This document shows positions 61,309 to 64,000 of a stretch of DNA of 64,000 nt, in pieces. This stretch comes from Planctomycetota bacterium (GTDB lineage: Bacteria > Planctomycetota > B15-G4 > SIAN01): positions 744,001-808,000 of the forward strand of contig JANQQL010000033.1 of assembly GCA_028289345.1 (NCBI GenBank), read 5' to 3'. Position numbers and translations under genes: made by a program. Positions within the stretch are counted from its first letter, which is position 1, and each line of letters opens with the position of its first letter. The notes beneath the pieces are model-generated. The model saw nothing but the letters and a program-made list of their open reading frames with translations, was not told the origin of the DNA and did not search any database.

Positions 61309-63786
61309 ATGGCTCCGCGACTGTCCCTGAGCTTCGTGTGCTTGGCCGGCTTCGGTCTGCTCGCTTCGGCGGCAGCCGCGAGTGAACCCACCCGATTGAT
61401 CCGCATGCGCCCCGGTCCTGGATTGGCGTCTCAGGCCTACTTCGCCACCACCGCCGTCGAGTTGAACCTGGACGTTGCCTCGGTGGATCCGGAATACGGC
61501 GTCGAAGTCTTGGCGAGCCAGGACGACCTCATGGCATTGGACCGTCGCGGCGTCCCCTACCAAGTCATGGTCAACGACTTGGAAGCGTTCTATGCCTCGC
61601 GGCTCGACCAAGTCTCGGGAGCTAGCAGTTCCTTGGGTACCTGGCTGAGCCCCGGTTTCGGTCAAGGATCCCTTGGCGGGTACTACAACTACGCCGAAGT
61701 CGCCTCGATTCTGGACCAGATGCACGCCGCGTATCCCACCATCACCACCGCCAAGTTCAGCATCGGTCAGACCATCGAAGGACGCGAGATCTGGGCCATG
61801 AAGATCTCCGACAACCCCGACACCGATGAAGCCGAGCCCGAGAACCGCCTGGATTCCATGCACCACTCCCGGGAACCCCAGAGCATGCAAAGCGTTCTCT
61901 GGTACATGTTGTTTCTGCTGGAGAACTACGGGACCGATCCTCTCGCGGATTACCTGGTGAATGAGCGGGAGACCTGGTTCATCCCGATCGTCAATCCCGA
62001 TGGCTACGTCTACAACGAGACCACCAATCCTTCCGGTGGTGGCCTGTGGCGCAAGAACCGCCGCGACAATGGCGATTCGACCTTCGGCGTCGACCTGAAC
62101 CGCAACTACTCCTACGAGTGGGGCTACGACAACGTCGGATCCAGCCCGAACACCAACTCCGAAACGTACCGAGGCACGGCCGCGTTCAGTGAGCCGGAAA
62201 CGTTGTCGATGAAGAACTTCATCGACGCGCGACAGTTCGAGACAGCTCTCACCTGCCATACGTACAGCAACCTTTGGCTCTCCGCCTGGGGTTACGACAC
62301 CATCCTTCCCGCGAACATCGACGAATACGAGGAAGTCTCGGCCCTCGCCACGGAAGAGAATGGCTACCTGGCGGGCCCGGCCGCGATCGTGCTGTATGCC
62401 GCCAACGGGGTCACCACGGATTACGACCACGGGATCCATGGCACACTCTGCTGGACCCCGGAAATCGGTGGCACCAGTGACGGCTTTTGGCCGCCGTCCT
62501 CGCGAATCGTCCCCCTCGCCGAAGAAAACCTGCTCGCGTTCCAGCGCACCACCTTGGCCGCAGGCGCCTATGCCAATCCCAAGGATGTTCAGGTGATCGA
62601 TCTCGGCGACGCCGACGGCAACTTCGAACCAGGCGAAACCGTGGGCTTCCTGGTCACGGTTCAGAACAGTGGACGGGCTGCCACCAGCGGCGCAGTGACT
62701 CTGCGCCTCGAGTCGAGCGATCCGCACCTGACCCTAGTGACCTCCACCCAAACCCTGCCCTCGTTGGCTTCTTTCGGAGAAACGGACAACAGTGGCAGCC
62801 TCCTCACCGCGCAGGTCTCTGCAGGAACTCCCTTGGCCGAAGTGATCGAGTTCACCGTGGTCGTCGAAGCCGAAGGCTTGGATCAGTCCAGCGACTCCTC
62901 GTTCACCGCCGGGTTCTCGTTTCCCTTCCTTCGGGATGATCTGGAAGAGGACCGCGGCTGGATCGCGGGGCTGCCGTCCGACACCGCCAGCACCGGGCTT
63001 TGGGAATACGGAGACCCGATCGGCACCACGTCCGGTGGGCAGCCCATGAATCCGGAAGACGACGCCAGCGATGTTGGTGTGAATTGCTACGTCACCGGGA
63101 ACGGGGGCGGAAGCGGCGGTGCGGACGACGTGGACGGAGGTTTGACAACTCTCATCTCGCCGCCGTTCGACCTGTCCGGACCGGCCGTTTCCATTCTGAC
63201 CTTCGCACGCTGGTATGCCCTGACCAACAACATCGACGACGAATTCCAAATCTCGATCTCGAACGATGACGGAGGCTCCTGGGTCGATCTGGAACGAGTG
63301 GATCGCCACATCAACGAATGGACGCGGGTTTCGTTCCGTGTCGATGACGTGTTGCCTCCCACGGATCAGATGCGCCTGCGCTTCATCGCCGAAGACGACC
63401 CCAACAACTCCTTGGTGGAAGCCGCCATCGACGACGTCGAGATCATTGCCTACGACTCCCTGTCGAAACTGAACCTCTACGGCGAACCAGTCGTCAACGG
63501 ACCGATGATGTTGAACGTCGGTGGTGAGCCCGGACGCTTCTTCTTGCTGTACGTGGGCACGGAAACCGTCGACCTTTCGTTCAACGGCTGGGGCGGTTCC
63601 CTATTGATCGACCCGGCGAGCTGGGCGCGCCTCGCGTCCGGGACGATTCCGTCGGACGGTCTCTACGAACTTCCCTTCCTGATGCCGGACATCCCGGTGC
63701 TGTCCGGCGAGTCGCTCTACTTCCAAGCCCTGTTCTTCGGGGACGGAAAGCACTTCTCCAACCGAGACGGGCTGCCCTTTCCCTAG
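61309..63786 (+). CDS. M14 family zinc carboxypeptidase, secreted
   Basis: An 825-residue exported enzyme (signal peptide to about residue 24, AAAASEP). The M14 zinc site is His186-Ser-Arg-Glu189 (HHSREP) and His317 (CHTYSNL), with catalytic Glu385 (CWTPEIGG). WFIPIVNPDGYVYN and VDLNRNYSYEWG are conserved carboxypeptidase blocks. The region after about 420 holds beta-sandwich domains (GETVGFLVTVQNSG; FQISISNDDGGSWVDLERVD). The ATG at 61309 has AAGGAG eight bases upstream. The TAG stop is in the dispersed element. A secreted peptidase, possibly anchored or processed. Confidence 0.93.
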   Translation: MAPRLSLSFVCLAGFGLLASAAAASEPTRLIRMRPGPGLASQAYFATTAVELNLDVASVDPEYGVEVLASQDDLMALDRRGVPYQVMVNDLEAFYASRLDQVSGASSSLGTWLSPGFGQGSLGGYYNYAEVASILDQMHAAYPTITTAKFSIGQTIEGREIWAMKISDNPDTDEAEPENRLDSMHHSREPQSMQSVLWYMLFLLENYGTDPLADYLVNERETWFIPIVNPDGYVYNETTNPSGGGLWRKNRRDNGDSTFGVDLNRNYSYEWGYDNVGSSPNTNSETYRGTAAFSEPETLSMKNFIDARQFETALTCHTYSNLWLSAWGYDTILPANIDEYEEVSALATEENGYLAGPAAIVLYAANGVTTDYDHGIHGTLCWTPEIGGTSDGFWPPSSRIVPLAEENLLAFQRTTLAAGAYANPKDVQVIDLGDADGNFEPGETVGFLVTVQNSGRAATSGAVTLRLESSDPHLTLVTSTQTLPSLASFGETDNSGSLLTAQVSAGTPLAEVIEFTVVVEAEGLDQSSDSSFTAGFSFPFLRDDLEEDRGWIAGLPSDTASTGLWEYGDPIGTTSGGQPMNPEDDASDVGVNCYVTGNGGGSGGADDVDGGLTTLISPPFDLSGPAVSILTFARWYALTNNIDDEFQISISNDDGGSWVDLERVDRHINEWTRVSFRVDDVLPPTDQMRLRFIAEDDPNNSLVEAAIDDVEIIAYDSLSKLNLYGEPVVNGPMMLNVGGEPGRFFLLYVGTETVDLSFNGWGGSLLIDPASWARLASGTIPSDGLYELPFLMPDIPVLSGESLYFQALFFGDGKHFSNRDGLPFP

Positions 63787-63821
63787 CAGACCGTTGAAAA
63801 AGTCTTTCGGCGCCCTGCTAG
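63783..63821 (+). repeat. Dispersed CTAGCAG element, complete copy with inverted ends
   Basis: A 39-base unit with inverted ends CTAGCAG (63783-63789) and CTGCTAG (63815-63821). The inside begins CCGTTGAAAAAGTCTTTCGG, in which GAAA and TTTC can pair. The stop codon TAG of the M14 gene (63784-63786) lies in the left end. This is the fullest copy and gives the model for the others. Confidence 0.65.
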
Positions 63822-63933
63822 TTCTCCGTCCCCGCGATGAGCGGGTGGCTTGACCGAATCGTCGTCGCGGTCATCATGGTCGGATTCCAGAGCCGGACTC
63901 TCCCGGTTCGTGATCCGATCCGTGAGACCAACC

Positions 63934-64000
63934 ATGCTTCGATCCGTGTGGGCCACCGTTGGCGGTATCGTCGTTTTCACCACGCAGCTGTTTGGCCAAG
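63934..64000 (+). CDS. Start of an exported protein cut by the window edge
   Basis: Only the first 22 codons are visible, reading MLRSVWATVGGIVVFTTQLF then GQ. It has a basic start, a hydrophobic stretch and a likely cleavage site, so it looks like a signal peptide. The mature protein is outside the window and no function can be given. A GTGAG stretch lies about eight bases upstream of the ATG. Confidence 0.5.
   Translation, partial: MLRSVWATVGGIVVFTTQLFGQ

Noticed and set aside
63783-63933. Minus-strand open frame near the right edge (66 codons)
   Set aside because: Charged, low-complexity product overlapping a palindromic repeat; no evidence that it is a gene.
1-64000. CRISPR arrays, transposases, integrases, phage genes
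   Set aside because: No regular direct repeats with spacers and no recognisable mobile-element genes were seen in the window.

Overview
The window reads as ordinary chromosome from a GC-rich, free-living, Gram-negative bacterium. It has a lipid and peptidoglycan precursor block, a TonB energy-transduction locus, secreted M14 and M16 peptidases, large secreted multidomain proteins, a zinc-ribbon Ser/Thr kinase with TPRs, and bacillithiol instead of glutathione genes. A eukaryote-like UDP-GlcNAc pyrophosphorylase, a DUF1570-like protein, a DUF5060 protein and a malectin-Kelch fusion make a Planctomycetota-like lineage my best guess. That assignment is only an inference (about 50%). I see no integrase, transposase, phage gene or CRISPR array.

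Region 1-18.4 kb is mostly minus strand and housekeeping. It starts with two tRNAs, then ddl-dapB, a UDP-sugar pyrophosphorylase, the fatty-acid cluster rpmF-plsX-fabH-fabD-fabG-acpP-fabF, and alaS-recA-thpR. thpR is the last gene of a tightly overlapped set (lipoprotein, DUF366, UPF0104-type membrane protein, thpR). ssrA (tmRNA) and smpB follow, with a divergent tRNA-Leu. Several neighbours overlap by four bases of the form NTGA (ATGA, GTGA or TTGA), so many starts are fixed by coupling to the preceding stop.

Region 18.5-32 kb holds a TMTC-like membrane/TPR protein with a DegT aminotransferase, a LolA-like exported protein, a pair of M16 proteases (one zinc-active, one without the HxxEH motif), the zinc-ribbon/kinase/TPR protein, a degenerate DUF1570-like protein and an M14 carboxypeptidase.

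Region 32-40 kb is a TonB-dependent receptor preceded by a Fur-like palindrome. It is followed by six overlapping or closely spaced genes in the order known from the Vibrio TonB2 locus: DUF3450-like, TtpC-like ExbB, ExbB, ExbD, TonB, TPR protein.

Region 40-51 kb contains a small conserved protein, a methyltransferase-bshB1-bshA operon (the methyltransferase is a candidate for N-methyl-bacillithiol formation), a PATAN/DUF4388 protein, a very large glycine-rich lipoprotein, a DUF5060 glycosidase-like protein and a bacilliredoxin. Region 51-64 kb holds an HcnABC-like dehydrogenase operon, a rhomboid protease, the malectin-TIG-propeller-Kelch protein, an STN-domain protein and a second M14 carboxypeptidase. 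A further secreted protein is cut by the right edge.

A short dispersed element built on CTAGCAG-n-CCG recurs through the window, usually with its TAG serving as a gene's stop codon.
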